From the NCBI RefSeq assembly GCF_017161445.1, contig NZ_CP071060.1, forward strand, positions 4,526,001 through 4,590,000: a stretch of 64,000 bases of DNA. Reading direction: 5' to 3'. Positions within the stretch are counted from its first letter, which is position 1. Each line of letters begins with the position of its first letter. The notes under the pieces were generated by a model, which saw nothing but the letters and a program-made list of their open reading frames with translations, was not told the origin of the DNA and made no database searches. Source of the stretch: Niveibacterium microcysteis. GTDB taxonomy: Bacteria > Pseudomonadota > Gammaproteobacteria > Burkholderiales > Rhodocyclaceae. Of the stretch, positions 1 through 10,000 are shown one piece after another. A program made the position numbers and the translations under genes.

Positions 1-2
1 GG

Positions 3-71
3 CCGCCCGAAGCCGTCGCCGCCCACCCGATCAGCCACACCGGCAAGTACCTCAAACGCCTGCTCAGCTGA
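3..71 (+). CDS. uvrA: C-terminal end of excinuclease ABC subunit A (partial)
   Basis: Only the last 22 codons lie in the window. They read PPEAVAAHPISHTGKYLKRL and then LS-stop. The SHTG-x-YL ending after a P-E-x-VA segment is how UvrA proteins typically finish (SHTGRYL/F). UvrA is the ATP-dependent damage-recognition subunit of nucleotide excision repair. The start and all ABC motifs lie upstream of the window, so the call rests on the tail alone. The next gene begins 2 bases after the stop. Confidence 0.65.
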   Translation, partial: PPEAVAAHPISHTGKYLKRLLS

Positions 72-73
72 AC

Positions 74-1285
74 GTGACGCACCAGGTCGTTGAGGTGGCC
101 AACGGCCGCCCGATCAAGCTGTGGACCGACGGCGTGCCGGTCGAGGACGACGCGCGCAAGCAGCTGATGAACACCGCGAAGATGCCCTTCATCTTCCGCC
201 ACCTCGCGGTGATGCCGGACGTGCATCTGGGCAAGGGCTCAACGATCGGCAGCGTGATCCCGACGCGCGGCGCGATCATTCCAGCGGCCGTCGGTGTCGA
301 TATCGGCTGCGGCATGATGGCGGCACGCACCACGCTCACCGCCGCCGATCTGCCGACGAGTCTGCACGGCCTGCGCAGCGCGATCGAGCGCGCCGTGCCG
401 CATGGGCGAGCGCCCGGCCGGCGCGATCCGGGAGCGTGGGAGACGCCGCCAAAGGCGGTGGACGCGATGTGGACGGAACTCCAGGCCGGCTTCAGGCGCA
501 TCACCGAGAAGTACCCACGCCTGGAACGCACCAACAACCACAAGCACCTCGGCACGCTGGGCACCGGCAACCACTTCATCGAGGTCTGTCTCGATGAGGC
601 CGACCAGGTGTGGTTCATGCTCCACTCGGGTTCGCGCGGGGTCGGCAACGCGATCGGCAACCTCTTCATTGAACTTGCGCAAGCCGATATGCGGCAGCAC
701 ATTGCCAACCTGCCCGACCGCGACCTCGCCTACTTCAACGAAGGCAGCACGCACTTCGACGACTACGTCGAAGCGGTTGGCTGGGCGCAAGACTTCGCAC
801 GGCGCAACCGGGTGCTGATGATGCAAGCGGTGGTCGCCGCTGTGCGCACGGTCATCCGCCAACCCTTCAGCGCCGAAGTCGAAGCGGTGAATTGCCACCA
901 CAACTATGTGCAGCGCGAAACCCACTTCGGCGCCGAGGTGTGGATCACGCGCAAGGGCGCGGTGTCGGCGCAGAAGGGGCAGCTGGGCATCATCCCGGGT
1001 TCGATGGGGGCGAAGAGCTTCATCGTGCGTGGGCTCGGCAACGAAGAAGCGTTCTGTTCCTGCAGCCACGGCGCCGGCCGCACGATGAGCCGCAACGAGG
1101 CGAAGCGCCGCTTCACCGTAGCCGATCAGGTCCGCGCCACGCAGGGTGTGGAGTGCCGCAAGGACGCCGACGTGATCGACGAGATTCCGATGGCCTACAA
1201 GGACATCGATGCGGTGATGAATGCGCAACGCGAACTGGTCGAGGTGGTGCACACGCTACGGCAGGTGGTGTGCGTCAAGGGCTGA
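74..1285 (+). CDS. rtcB: RNA-splicing ligase RtcB
   Basis: 403 aa, close to the usual 400-480 aa of the family. RtcB is a GTP- and Mn-dependent ligase that joins 2',3'-cyclic phosphate or 3'-phosphate RNA ends to 5'-OH ends in tRNA and RNA repair. Visible family motifs in order are VGVDIGCGM (metal-binding Cys), GTLGTGNHFIEV, HSGSRGVGN, NCHHN and CSHGAGR, whose His is the residue guanylylated in the family. The start is GTG, 2 bases after the preceding stop, so translation may be coupled. No rtcA or rtcR is visible, so the usual sigma-54 rtcBA arrangement is absent here. A strong hairpin follows the stop. Confidence 0.95.
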   Translation: MTHQVVEVANGRPIKLWTDGVPVEDDARKQLMNTAKMPFIFRHLAVMPDVHLGKGSTIGSVIPTRGAIIPAAVGVDIGCGMMAARTTLTAADLPTSLHGLRSAIERAVPHGRAPGRRDPGAWETPPKAVDAMWTELQAGFRRITEKYPRLERTNNHKHLGTLGTGNHFIEVCLDEADQVWFMLHSGSRGVGNAIGNLFIELAQADMRQHIANLPDRDLAYFNEGSTHFDDYVEAVGWAQDFARRNRVLMMQAVVAAVRTVIRQPFSAEVEAVNCHHNYVQRETHFGAEVWITRKGAVSAQKGQLGIIPGSMGAKSFIVRGLGNEEAFCSCSHGAGRTMSRNEAKRRFTVADQVRATQGVECRKDADVIDEIPMAYKDIDAVMNAQRELVEVVHTLRQVVCVKG

Positions 1286-1309
1286 TTCAGCCTCGCGTCG
1301 GATCAACCG

Positions 1310-1350
1310 AACGGGCCGCTTGAGCGGCCCGTTCTGCGTGCACGCAGAAC
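1310..1350 (+). terminator. Double palindrome / terminator after rtcB
   Basis: AACGGGCCGC at 1310-1319 pairs with GCGGCCCGTT at 1324-1333 around a TTGA loop. It overlaps a second perfect 20-bp palindrome at 1331-1350 with half-site GTTCTGCGTG. There is no U-tract on either strand, so it could act as a transcription barrier or mRNA 3' end stabiliser between convergent genes rather than as a textbook intrinsic terminator. Confidence 0.65.
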
Positions 1351-1374
1351 GGCGTCAGCGCGCCGCCGCGTTGG

Positions 1375-2691
1375 TCAATTGCAGCTCAGGGTCGCCATGC
1401 CCGTCCCCGCTCCGGCCACGGCCTTGAGCCCACGCTTCACGCAGGCGGGCGATTGCGCCGTGTAGGCGTAGCCCAGCTTCTCGCGCGGGAATGTCTTGGT
1501 CGTAGTCCAGTCGTCCGCATTCTTGCTCGGTGACGCGTCGCTGCTCGTCCAAGTGATGCCGTATGTCTTGAAGTCGCCCGGTCCGCTGATGTTGTTGTTC
1601 AGCAGTTCCCAGTAGCCCAGCTCCGAACTGTCTCGCGACGTAACCGGGTTCTTGGCGTTCTCGAAGTAGTTGCCCTCGATCAGCGAGTACCCACCCATGC
1701 GCACGTTGATGCCAGACGTGAGAATGCTGGAGAACAGGTTGTTGAAGAGGTGCGAATAGCCAGCGCGTTGCAGCGGGGTACGCGAGCCCAGGTTCTCGAA
1801 CACGTTATGGTGGAAGGTGATCAGGCGCTCGGCGGTGTCGCTGTCCGAATAGCCGTTGAGGCTGACCTTGTGATGGTCGTGCAGGTAGTTGTACGACACC
1901 GTCACGTTGGTCGCGCCCTTCTTGAAGTCGAGCATGCCGTCGAACTCGGTGTCGCCCGCGCCACTGCATTCAGCCAGGGATGTGAAGAAGGTGTTGTGAT
2001 CGATCCAGATGTTGGACGGTGCACCGGCACTGCTGCCCTCAACACCGACGATGTCCGAATCGCCGCCACCCGGTGTCAGGCCGATCGTCATGTTGCGGAT
2101 GATGATGTTCGACGCGCTGCCGACGATGTGAATGCCAAAGTTCGCCGCAGAACCGTCAGCACCGATGATCGAAATGTTGCGCAATGGCTTGTTCGATTCG
2201 CCCTTGATCTCGAGGGTCTGCGCACTGAGCTTGAACTGCGTGCAGGGATCGGTGATCGACGCGAAGTTGAAGGCGCCGGTGTAGGTGATCTTCAGGCCGT
2301 TAGTGCCGCCCGCTTTCTGGTAGCTATCGATGGCGGCCTGCGCTTCCGCCAGCGATGCAACACTGACAAGGTTAAGGGGGCTGCTTCCCGCGCCGGTCGT
2401 CGCAGCGCCGTAGCCGATTGCGCCGGCCTCAGCGATGCCAGCGTTCGCGTTGCCGCCGCCAGCGCTTGACGAACCGCCCGAACCGGCGTTGCCGGAGCCA
2501 CTCCCCGCGTCTGCGGTACCGCCCGAGCTTGAACTGCCACCCGGATTGGTCGCGCCGGCGGAGCCGGAACCGGCCGAACTGCCGTCACTTGTGCTGCCAG
2601 CGTCTCCGCCACCGCCGCAGGCAGCGAGCGCCGCCATCAGAAGAATCAAAACAAAGGACTTGCCGGACCTGAAGATTTGCTGGGGGCTCAT
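1375..2691 (-). CDS. Lipoprotein pectate lyase (PL1 family)
   Basis: 438 aa. The N-terminus is a lipoprotein signal (hydrophobic run ending LAAC, lipid Cys about residue 24) followed by about 70 residues of Gly/Ser/Ala-rich linker. From about residue 110 the chain is a right-handed beta-helix pectate lyase: IWIDHNTF, FDGMLDFKKGATNVTVSYNY, DHHKVSLNG, TFHHNVFEN and the catalytic-region motif RTPLQRAG (RxPxxR). It should cleave de-esterified polygalacturonate by Ca-dependent beta-elimination. Its lipobox places it on the outer or inner membrane rather than free in the medium, which is less common for PL1 enzymes. It stands alone, convergent with rtcB; no pectin utilisation cluster is seen. Confidence 0.92.
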   Translation of the reverse strand: MSPQQIFRSGKSFVLILLMAALAACGGGGDAGSTSDGSSAGSGSAGATNPGGSSSSGGTADAGSGSGNAGSGGSSSAGGGNANAGIAEAGAIGYGAATTGAGSSPLNLVSVASLAEAQAAIDSYQKAGGTNGLKITYTGAFNFASITDPCTQFKLSAQTLEIKGESNKPLRNISIIGADGSAANFGIHIVGSASNIIIRNMTIGLTPGGGDSDIVGVEGSSAGAPSNIWIDHNTFFTSLAECSGAGDTEFDGMLDFKKGATNVTVSYNYLHDHHKVSLNGYSDSDTAERLITFHHNVFENLGSRTPLQRAGYSHLFNNLFSSILTSGINVRMGGYSLIEGNYFENAKNPVTSRDSSELGYWELLNNNISGPGDFKTYGITWTSSDASPSKNADDWTTTKTFPREKLGYAYTAQSPACVKRGLKAVAGAGTGMATLSCN

Positions 2692-2805
2692 TTACTTTTT
2701 CTTTATGTATCAGTCGCTTGCCATCGATTTGATGACAGACGCCTGAGAATACCAAATCACCGCTGCCGTGGCAGCTGTGATTGCACCCGCAACACCTGGC
2801 GCACT

Positions 2806-3690
2806 TCAACGCCCGGGCCGATAGCGCGCGCGAAACTCGCGCGGCGTGGCGCCGCGGATCGCGCGGAACTGGCGATTGAAGTGCGCGAGGTTGGCGTAGC
2901 CGACTTCCGCAGCAATCACGCCGATCGGGCGCTCTGATTCGATCAGCGCCTGGCAGGCGCGCCCCACGCGCAGGTGGGCGACATAGTGGGTCACCGTCAT
3001 CCGCATGTGGCGGCGGAAGAAGCGGTGGAAGGCGCCGACCGACAGCGCAGCGCGTGCGGCGAGATCCGCGATATCGACCGGCTCGGCAAAGCGCTCATGC
3101 AGTTGTGCCAGCACGCGCGTCAGCCTCGCATTGTGCGGATCGGTCTCGACCCACCCGGTGTAGTGCCCGCTGGCAAGCTCTTGCGCATCGCTCACCTCGG
3201 CGAGCTGCACAAGGACGTCGAGCAAAGCCGGCAAGCGCCGGGCGTCCGACATCTCGGCGAGCTTGAGGATTGCGTCGCGCTGCTGTAGCGCGACTTCCGG
3301 CGGAAACGCCAGACCTCGCGTCGCGCGCGCGCACAGCCGCGCAAGCGGCGCGAGCTCCGCACATGCGGCAAGCAGTTGGTCGACCCAAGTCTGCGAGAAC
3401 CAGCACACCCTTGTGGTCAGCGGGCTGCGCCGTTCCTGACGGTCGTGCACCGACCAGGCATGCGGCAGGTTGGCCCCGACCAGCACCAGATCACAGGGGC
3501 CGAAGTCGGCGATGCTGTCGCCGACAAAGCGCTGGCCGCGCGCGTTGAGCGTGAGCGTCAGCTCATATTCGGGATGGTAGTGCCATTCGAAGGGGATCTC
3601 GGTTTGCGGGCTGGCGAGCAGATGCCATGAAGCCTCGGTAGACGGATCGGCGACATACTCGCGAACTGGACGCACAGCAACGCTCCGCAA
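2806..3690 (-). CDS. AraC-family transcriptional regulator (cupin sensor)
   Basis: 294 aa. The N-terminal half looks like a cupin-type ligand domain (EIPFEWHYHPEYELTLTL, with metal-cupin-like His residues). The C-terminal about 100 residues hold two helix-turn-helix units: DIADLAARAALSVGAFHRFF and PIGVIAAEVGYANLAHFNRQ, followed by the AraC-typical GATPREFRARYR. The start is not fixed: TTG at 3690 gives the full length, and an in-frame GTG lies five codons later. It sits upstream of and co-oriented with the pectate lyase (114-bp gap), so control of that gene or of a sugar response is possible but unproven. Confidence 0.9.
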   Translation of the reverse strand: MRSVAVRPVREYVADPSTEASWHLLASPQTEIPFEWHYHPEYELTLTLNARGQRFVGDSIADFGPCDLVLVGANLPHAWSVHDRQERRSPLTTRVCWFSQTWVDQLLAACAELAPLARLCARATRGLAFPPEVALQQRDAILKLAEMSDARRLPALLDVLVQLAEVSDAQELASGHYTGWVETDPHNARLTRVLAQLHERFAEPVDIADLAARAALSVGAFHRFFRRHMRMTVTHYVAHLRVGRACQALIESERPIGVIAAEVGYANLAHFNRQFRAIRGATPREFRARYRPGR

Positions 3691-3793
3691 CTCGAAGACG
3701 TCATTCTAGTATCAATCAACAGCAGCCGATTCGCAGGCACCCGGCGGCGCGGGACGCAGAATCCAGCCATCGCCCACGATCAAGCAGTGCCCG

Positions 3794-4057
3794 ATGCATC
3801 CACCGCACGAAGAGACCGCAATCGAAAAGGCCCCGCACGCCGTGCTGACGGCCCGCGAACAGCAGGTGCTCAACGCAGTGATGCGCGGCGAACTCAATCG
3901 TGAGATCGCGCAGTCCTTGCAGATCAGCGTCAAGACGGTCGAATACCATCGCGCCGCACTGATGCGAAAGGCCGGCGCCCGCACGGCAGCAGACCTCGCG
4001 GCGCGAGTGTTGAGCGGCCGACTGCGAATCGTCTTGAACACACCACCTGTCACCTGA
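3794..4057 (+). CDS. Stand-alone LuxR-type HTH protein
   Basis: 87 aa. Almost the whole protein is one LuxR/FixJ DNA-binding domain: LTAREQQVLNAVMRGELNREIAQSLQISVKTVEYHRAALMRK (first part residues about 18-37, recognition helix around VKTVEYHR). There is no receiver or autoinducer domain, so it is either a minimal regulator or a C-terminal relic of a FixJ/NarL response regulator. It lies 4 bases upstream of the SDR gene and is probably co-transcribed with it. Confidence 0.8.
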   Translation: MHPPHEETAIEKAPHAVLTAREQQVLNAVMRGELNREIAQSLQISVKTVEYHRAALMRKAGARTAADLAARVLSGRLRIVLNTPPVT

Positions 4058-4061
4058 AGCC

Positions 4062-4856
4062 ATGCCCGATATCTCGACTACCCCCCCAAGAACCGAACGC
4101 CCCAGCGCTGTCATCACCGGCGCGAGCAGCGGCATCGGGCGCGGCATTGCGCTGCACCTCGCCCACGCGGGCTGGAACATCGCCTTCACGCATGTGGGCG
4201 CCCACGGGGCAGCGGCCGATGTCGCCGCAGCGTTGCGTGCGGCGGGCGCCGACGTGCTCTTTGCGGAATGCGATGCGGGCGACAAGGCGCAAGTCGACCG
4301 CTTCTTTGGCGAAGTCGCTGCCTGGTGCGGCGCACCGGCGCTGCTGGTGAACAACGCCGGCATCCAGACCTGGGCGCCGCTGCTGGACTTGGCCGAAGCA
4401 GATTGGGACCGCGTCATCACGACCAACCTCAAGGGCTGCTTTCTCAACACCCAGGCGGCGGCGCGGCTGATGCGCGAGCGCGGCGGCGGGCGCATCGTCA
4501 ACATCGGCTCCGGCTCGAACAAGCTCGCCTTCCCGCACCTGGTGGACTACACCGCGTCGAAAGGCGGCATCGAGCAGTTCACCAAAGTCGCCGCTGTCGA
4601 GTTGGGGCCATTCGGCATCACGGTGAACTGCGTGGCGCCGGGCGCCATCGAACTTGAACGCACCCGCCAGGAAGCGCCGGGTTACGGCGATACCTGGGCC
4701 GCCGTCACGCCGCTCGGCCGCGTCGGCCAGGTGGAGGATGTGGCTGGCGTGGTGGCCTTCTTCGCGTCGCCCGCCGCGGCCTTCGTCACCGGCCAGACGA
4801 TCTGGGTCGACGGCGGCGTGTTCACGCGTGCGACCTGGCCGTATGCGCAGGCCTGA
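4062..4856 (+). CDS. SDR-family NAD(P)-dependent oxidoreductase
   Basis: 264 aa, classical short-chain dehydrogenase length. Rossmann motif TGASSGIGRG at residues about 21-30, NNAG at about 100, catalytic Ser in GSGSNK, Tyr-Lys in YTASKGG, and the PG motif VAPGAIELER. The C-terminal GQTIWVDGG is typical of the FabG/glucose-dehydrogenase-like group. The substrate cannot be read from the sequence. It follows the small LuxR-type gene by 4 bases. Confidence 0.93.
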   Translation: MPDISTTPPRTERPSAVITGASSGIGRGIALHLAHAGWNIAFTHVGAHGAAADVAAALRAAGADVLFAECDAGDKAQVDRFFGEVAAWCGAPALLVNNAGIQTWAPLLDLAEADWDRVITTNLKGCFLNTQAAARLMRERGGGRIVNIGSGSNKLAFPHLVDYTASKGGIEQFTKVAAVELGPFGITVNCVAPGAIELERTRQEAPGYGDTWAAVTPLGRVGQVEDVAGVVAFFASPAAAFVTGQTIWVDGGVFTRATWPYAQA

Positions 4857-5122
4857 CGCACGCGCAGCGCGATTGCCGGGATTGCCTACGTAGCGCTACG
4901 TACATGAGGGCCGGCGCATTCTGCTAGCCTGCTGAGGCAGCCAAGCGATCCCAACGCTGCCGACGCCAACCGCGCCGGCTCGCGCTCACCGCCCCACCCG
5001 GGCATTCAGCAGGCCACCCGCCAAGCAACGCTTTGCCGCGTTTCCGAACCGCCGGGAACGCCGGCGCGTCGTGGCGTTCACCGCCGCCCGCGCCGGCGCC
5101 ACGGCCTGCCAAGAGCCCGATC
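4857..5122 (+). promoter_or_regulatory. SDR-MFS intergenic region with 16-bp palindrome
   Basis: 266 bp without a convincing gene. At 4887-4902 there is a perfect 16-bp palindrome, TACGTAGCGCTACGTA, flanked by CC on the left and CATGAGG on the right. Two TACGTA half-sites in dyad symmetry are a plausible binding site for a LuxR/NarL-class or TetR-class regulator acting on the MFS gene downstream. The regulator is not identified. Confidence 0.4.
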
Positions 5123-6415
5123 ATGACCAGCACTACGCTCACTGCCGGCGCGCTGCACCGCCCGCTCGGCGCCAGCGATTACAAAACGCTTTCGCTCGCT
5201 GCCCTCGGCGGCGCGCTCGAGTTCTACGACTTCATCATCTTCGTCTTCTTCGCGACGACGATCGGCCAGCTGTTCTTCCCGCCCGAGATTCCGGACTGGC
5301 TGCGCCAGTTGCAAACCTTCGGCATCTTCGCCGCCGGCTACCTCGCACGCCCGCTCGGCGGCATCGTGATGGCGCACTTCGGCGACCTCGTCGGCCGCAA
5401 GCGGATGTTCACGCTGTCGATCCTGATGATGGCGGTACCCACGCTGTGCATGGGCCTGCTGCCGACCTACGCGACGATCGGCCTCGCCGCGCCGGTGCTG
5501 CTGCTGGCAATGCGCATCCTGCAAGGTGCTGCGGTTGGCGGCGAAGTGCCGGGCGCGTGGGTGTTCGTGGCCGAACACGTACCCGCACGCCACATCGGCT
5601 ACGCCTGCGGCACGCTGACAGCGGGGCTCACCGGCGGCATCCTGCTTGGCTCGTTGGTCGCGACCGCAATCAACACCCACTTCACCCAGCCCGAACTGCT
5701 GGCGGTGGGCTGGCGGGTGCCCTTCCTGCTCGGCGGCGTGTTCGGGCTCTTCGCGATGTTCCTGCGCCAGTGGCTGGAAGAAACACCCGTCTTCATCGAA
5801 CTCAAGCAGCGCAAGGCGCTCGCCGATGAAGTGCCGCTCAAGGCCGTGGTGCGCGATCACCGTGGCGCGGTGGTGGTGTCGATGCTGCTGACCTGGATGC
5901 TGTCGGCAGCGATCGTCACAGTGATCCTGCTGACGCCCACGTTCCTGCAGAAGCTCTACGGCTTCGATGCACCGACCGCATTGCGCGCAAACAGCGTCGC
6001 GACGCTCGCGCTCACGCTCGGTTGCGTGTTCTGGGGCGCCCTCGTCGACCGCCTCGGCGCAGCACGCACGATCCTGATCGGAGGCCTGCTGCTCGCTGCC
6101 ACGAGCTATGCCTTCTACACAGGCGTGCGCGCCGATGCGTCGCTGCTGATGCCGCTGTACGGGCTGGCGGGCTTCGCGGTCGGTATCGTCGGCGTGGTGC
6201 CGTATGCGATGGTGAATGCCTTCCCGCCTGCGGTGCGTTTCTCGGGGCTGTCGTTCTCGTACAACGTGTCGTACGCCATCTTCGGTGGCCTCACACCGAT
6301 GGTCGTGACGCTGATGCTCAAGAGCGATCCGCTCGCGCCGGCGCACTACGTTGTCGCCCTCGCGCTGCTGGGTGCCGCGACCTCGTTCTTCCTCAAGCGG
6401 GAGCCGGTGCGCTAA
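5123..6415 (+). CDS. MFS transporter, metabolite:H+ symporter type
   Basis: 430 aa from ATG at 5123; an upstream in-frame extension of 30 residues is proline-rich and unlikely to be translated. About 12 membrane segments are apparent. The N-terminus (GASDYKTLSLAALGGALEFYDF) and the loop between helices 2 and 3 (GDLVGRKRMFT) are characteristic of the MHS subfamily (ProP, KgtP, CitA relatives). Substrates in that group are organic acids, betaines or related metabolites; which one is not evident. It is inner-membrane and monocistronic by position. Confidence 0.9.
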   Translation: MTSTTLTAGALHRPLGASDYKTLSLAALGGALEFYDFIIFVFFATTIGQLFFPPEIPDWLRQLQTFGIFAAGYLARPLGGIVMAHFGDLVGRKRMFTLSILMMAVPTLCMGLLPTYATIGLAAPVLLLAMRILQGAAVGGEVPGAWVFVAEHVPARHIGYACGTLTAGLTGGILLGSLVATAINTHFTQPELLAVGWRVPFLLGGVFGLFAMFLRQWLEETPVFIELKQRKALADEVPLKAVVRDHRGAVVVSMLLTWMLSAAIVTVILLTPTFLQKLYGFDAPTALRANSVATLALTLGCVFWGALVDRLGAARTILIGGLLLAATSYAFYTGVRADASLLMPLYGLAGFAVGIVGVVPYAMVNAFPPAVRFSGLSFSYNVSYAIFGGLTPMVVTLMLKSDPLAPAHYVVALALLGAATSFFLKREPVR

Positions 6416-6437
6416 GCGCCTTCAAGGTTGCCCTGCT

Positions 6438-7001
6438 TCAACGCGGCAGGGCCAGCGTGCCGATGTAGCCCGCCGGCAAGGTGAGCGGGCTGCAGCGGCA
6501 CGCATCCACCACATCGCCGGCACGCCATTCACGCAGCGCCTCGCCACGCAACTTCAGGCTCGCTTCCAGCTGGGTCCAGGCTTGCGAGAACGCCTCGGCG
6601 CGCAGTTCAAGCGGCGTCGCGGCAATTTGCGTGGCCATGGCCGGCCCCAGGTAGTCGCGCGCGACGGCTGCCCAATCTTCCGGCAGCGCCACACGCATCA
6701 GGTCCACGCCCACCGGGCCATCCCAGTTCACGGCAACCAAAGAGCAGCCCGGCTCATGACTGAACGACAGACCAAGCGCGTAACCGACAAGCTGCGGGGG
6801 AAGCCCGGGCGACGCGCGCAGCGTTAAGGACTCGGGCGCGACGCCCAATCGTACAGCGATGTACTCGCGAGCCGCTTCGCGCACCCGCGCACGGGCATCG
6901 GCACGGGGCATGTCTGGCGCTAGGGCGAGCGCGAGCACCACGCAAGGCGCGCTTGGCGGCGGCGCTTGTGCCGGCCATTCGAACACCGGCCAGCGCGCCA
7001 T
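6438..7001 (-). CDS. 4'-phosphopantetheinyl transferase (Sfp type)
   Basis: 187 aa, shorter than Sfp (about 225). Core motifs are present: GVDLMRV at about residues 94-100 (Mg-binding Asp) and FSQAWTQLEASLKLRGEAL, the W-x-x-x-E-x-x-x-K motif. The enzyme moves phosphopantetheine from CoA to the serine of carrier proteins. It starts 1 base after the stop of the NRPS-like gene, so it almost certainly activates that synthetase's carrier domain. Confidence 0.9.
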   Translation of the reverse strand: MARWPVFEWPAQAPPPSAPCVVLALALAPDMPRADARARVREAAREYIAVRLGVAPESLTLRASPGLPPQLVGYALGLSFSHEPGCSLVAVNWDGPVGVDLMRVALPEDWAAVARDYLGPAMATQIAATPLELRAEAFSQAWTQLEASLKLRGEALREWRAGDVVDACRCSPLTLPAGYIGTLALPR

Positions 7002-7002
7002 C

Positions 7003-10000
7003 TCAGGCCGTTTGCGGTGCGGCCGGGCAGCCCTGCCAGCGGCTGCCCGCCGGGATGCTCTCGCCCTTCATGACCAGCGTGAGCGGCCCGAGCTGCGCGC
7101 CGTCCGCCACCGAGGCGCTGTACAGCACCGTGCTGCGGGGGCCGATGTTCACCTTGGCGCCGATGTGCACATGGTCGATCTTCATCACGCGGTCTTCGAA
7201 CAGGTGCGTCTGCGGGCAGGTCAGCGCGTTGAGTTCGCTGTACTCGCCGATGTGCACACAGTCGAACTCGGTGATGTCGGTGGTATCGAGATACACGCCG
7301 CGGCCGATCTTCGCGCCGAGCAGGTTCATCGCCACCGGCAACCACGGCGTGCCGCGCAGGTAGCGCAGGAAGTTCGGCACCGTGATGCCTTCGTACATGT
7401 TGGTCGCCGCTTCCGACAGCCACACGAAGGGGGTCCACATCGGCACTGCGCGCTTGCTGTAGCGGCCGATCGTGATCCACTTGAACAGTGCAACGAAGAT
7501 GAAACTCGCGAGCCCGAACAGCAGGCCCGCCTCGGTCAGATCCCAGGCCACTTCACCCCAGCGGCCAGCCCCGGCGGCGGGCATCACGTCGAGCACGATG
7601 CTGTAGCCCACCGCGATCACGATCGCGTGCGGAGACACGATGCGGAAGGCTTCGATCAGGCCGCGGCCCAGGCGACGCATCGGCGAGGGGTGGAAGGTCA
7701 GCGACTCCGGATAGCCGCTGGTGGTTTCACGCGCCGGCAGGTTGATCGGTGGGCTGCCGAGCCAGGTGTCACCACTCTTCATCAGGCTGCCGTCCGGCAC
7801 CCTTGAGAGCACGCCGACCAGCACGTTCTCCGGGATCGTCGTGCCATCCGGCACATAGGCGCCGTTGCCAACAAAGCTGCGGCGCTCCACCACGGTGGCC
7901 TGCATCGTCATCCAGCCGCCGTTGATCTCTTCGTCGCCCAGCAACACCGCGTCGGCGATGAAGGTTTCGTCGCCCAGCGTCAGCATGTCCGGCACCACGC
8001 CCAGCGCGGTCGAAATCTCGGCGTCACGCCCAACCTTCGCGCCCAGCAGGCGGTACCAGAACGGCGCATACACCGTCGCGTACACGCCGTGCAGGATCTG
8101 CAGGCTGTTTTCCTGGATCTGGTTAACCAGCCATTTGCCGCAATACACATTGCTGTGCACCGGCCAGCTGCCGGTCTTGAGCTTGGGCAGGATGCCCCAG
8201 CGGATGCCTGCCGATACCAGCGCGGTCACGACCACCAGGATCGCGCTGGCAGGCAGGGCGAGCAGGAAGTACTCGATCAACTGCAGCATCACGACGTCGC
8301 TCTGCGCCCAACTCAGACCGTCGATTTCGTCGAGCCAGTCAATCAGGATGAAGGTCGGGAACACCGGCATGAAGAACAGCGTGGTGACGAGCAAGGCACC
8401 GGCGATGAAGAACACGCCTTCGGTGACGGCCCGCAGCGTGCTGGTCGCCGGCCGTGGTCGCAGCGAAGCCGGATCGAAGGCACCGGTATCACGCGCCGGC
8501 GAGCCGGTCCAGATCCGGTGCGGCGGCACTGCCATGCCGTCGGTGAGTGCTGACTGACCTTCCAGATGGCCCCACTCGGCAACCGAGGTGTTGCCCTCCA
8601 GCACCGCATAGGAGCCGACGTAGGCATTCGGCCCGATGTCGATGGGGCCGAGGATCAGTTCGCCATGCAGCACGCGCGCATTCTCGAAATTGACCGCATT
8701 GCCGATGCTGGCGCCATCGGCAATCGACAGCAGTTCAGGCGCACGCAGCGTCATCGCGCCGATCTGCACATCCTTGCCGATCTTCGCGCCAAGGGCACGC
8801 AACCACCAGGCGTACAGGGAGGAACCGCTCAAGAGGTAGGACGGTGCGGCCTCGGTCAGGCGGTCGGCGAGCCACCAGCGGTAGTAGGTCAGGCCCCACA
8901 GGGGGTAGCGCCCCGGCTTGAGGCGCCCGGCGATCAGCCACTTGCCGACGAAGGCGAGCACGAACTCACCAAGCGTGGCCGCCAGAAACACCAGCACCGA
9001 CATCGCCACCGCATACGGAATCGAGTCGCCTGGGTCGCCGGTGAAGAAGTGGTAGGTGAAGAAGGGCGCCAGCCACTGCGCCATGCGGATCGCCACCAGC
9101 ACCGGCACCGCCGCCGCCTGCGCGATGCCGCAGCGCCAGCGGCGGAAGGCCGACGGTGGCGTCCACTCGACGGCAACCTGCGGTGCCGCAGCGTGCATGG
9201 CCTCGAGCACCGCAGCGATATGCCCGACCTTGCGATGCAGGTAGATGTCGCGCACCGTGAGGCCGGCGTAGCGCGGGTCGGCTCGCAGCGCAGACGCGAG
9301 CCGTGCGGCGAGCAGCGAGTGCCCGCCCAGGTCGCTGAAGAAGTCCGCCTCGCGGCGGATCGGCTGCCCGGGGAAGAGCCGCTCAAGCGCGGCGAACAGC
9401 GCACGCTCGGCGTCGGTCTCCGCCACGTCGGACCCTTCGGCCCCGGCCAGCGCTGCGAGCGGCAGTGCCTTGAGCACCTTGCGGTCGATCTTGCCGGAGG
9501 TCAGCCTCGGCATCTCAGTCATCTGCTCGTAGCGGGCCGGCACCATGTAGGGCGGCAGCCGCTCGCCGAGCGCAGTGCGCAGCGCCTTCGGATCGAGTGG
9601 TGCGTCACCCTCGGGCACGATGAAGGCAACCAGCTGGTCGATGCCGTCATCGTTGCGCAGCAACACCGCAACGGTGCCCACGCCCGGCTGCTCGGCGAGC
9701 ACGGCTTCGATCTCGCCCAGCTCGACACGGAAGCCGCGGATCTTGATCTGATCATCGGCGCGGCCAAGGCACTGCACGCGGCCATCGGCATCGATGCGCG
9801 CAAGGTCACCGGTGCGGTACATGCGGGCGTCGGTCTCGCCAGTCGCCCAGGGGTTGGCGAGGAATTTCTCCGCGGTCAGCTCGGGGCGACCAAGGTAGCC
9901 GGCCGCGACGCCCGGCCCGCTGATGCAGAGCTCACCGGTCTCGCCGCGCGGCAGCAGACGCAGGCCGTTCTCCACGTCCGCCGCAATCACCAGCAGCCCG

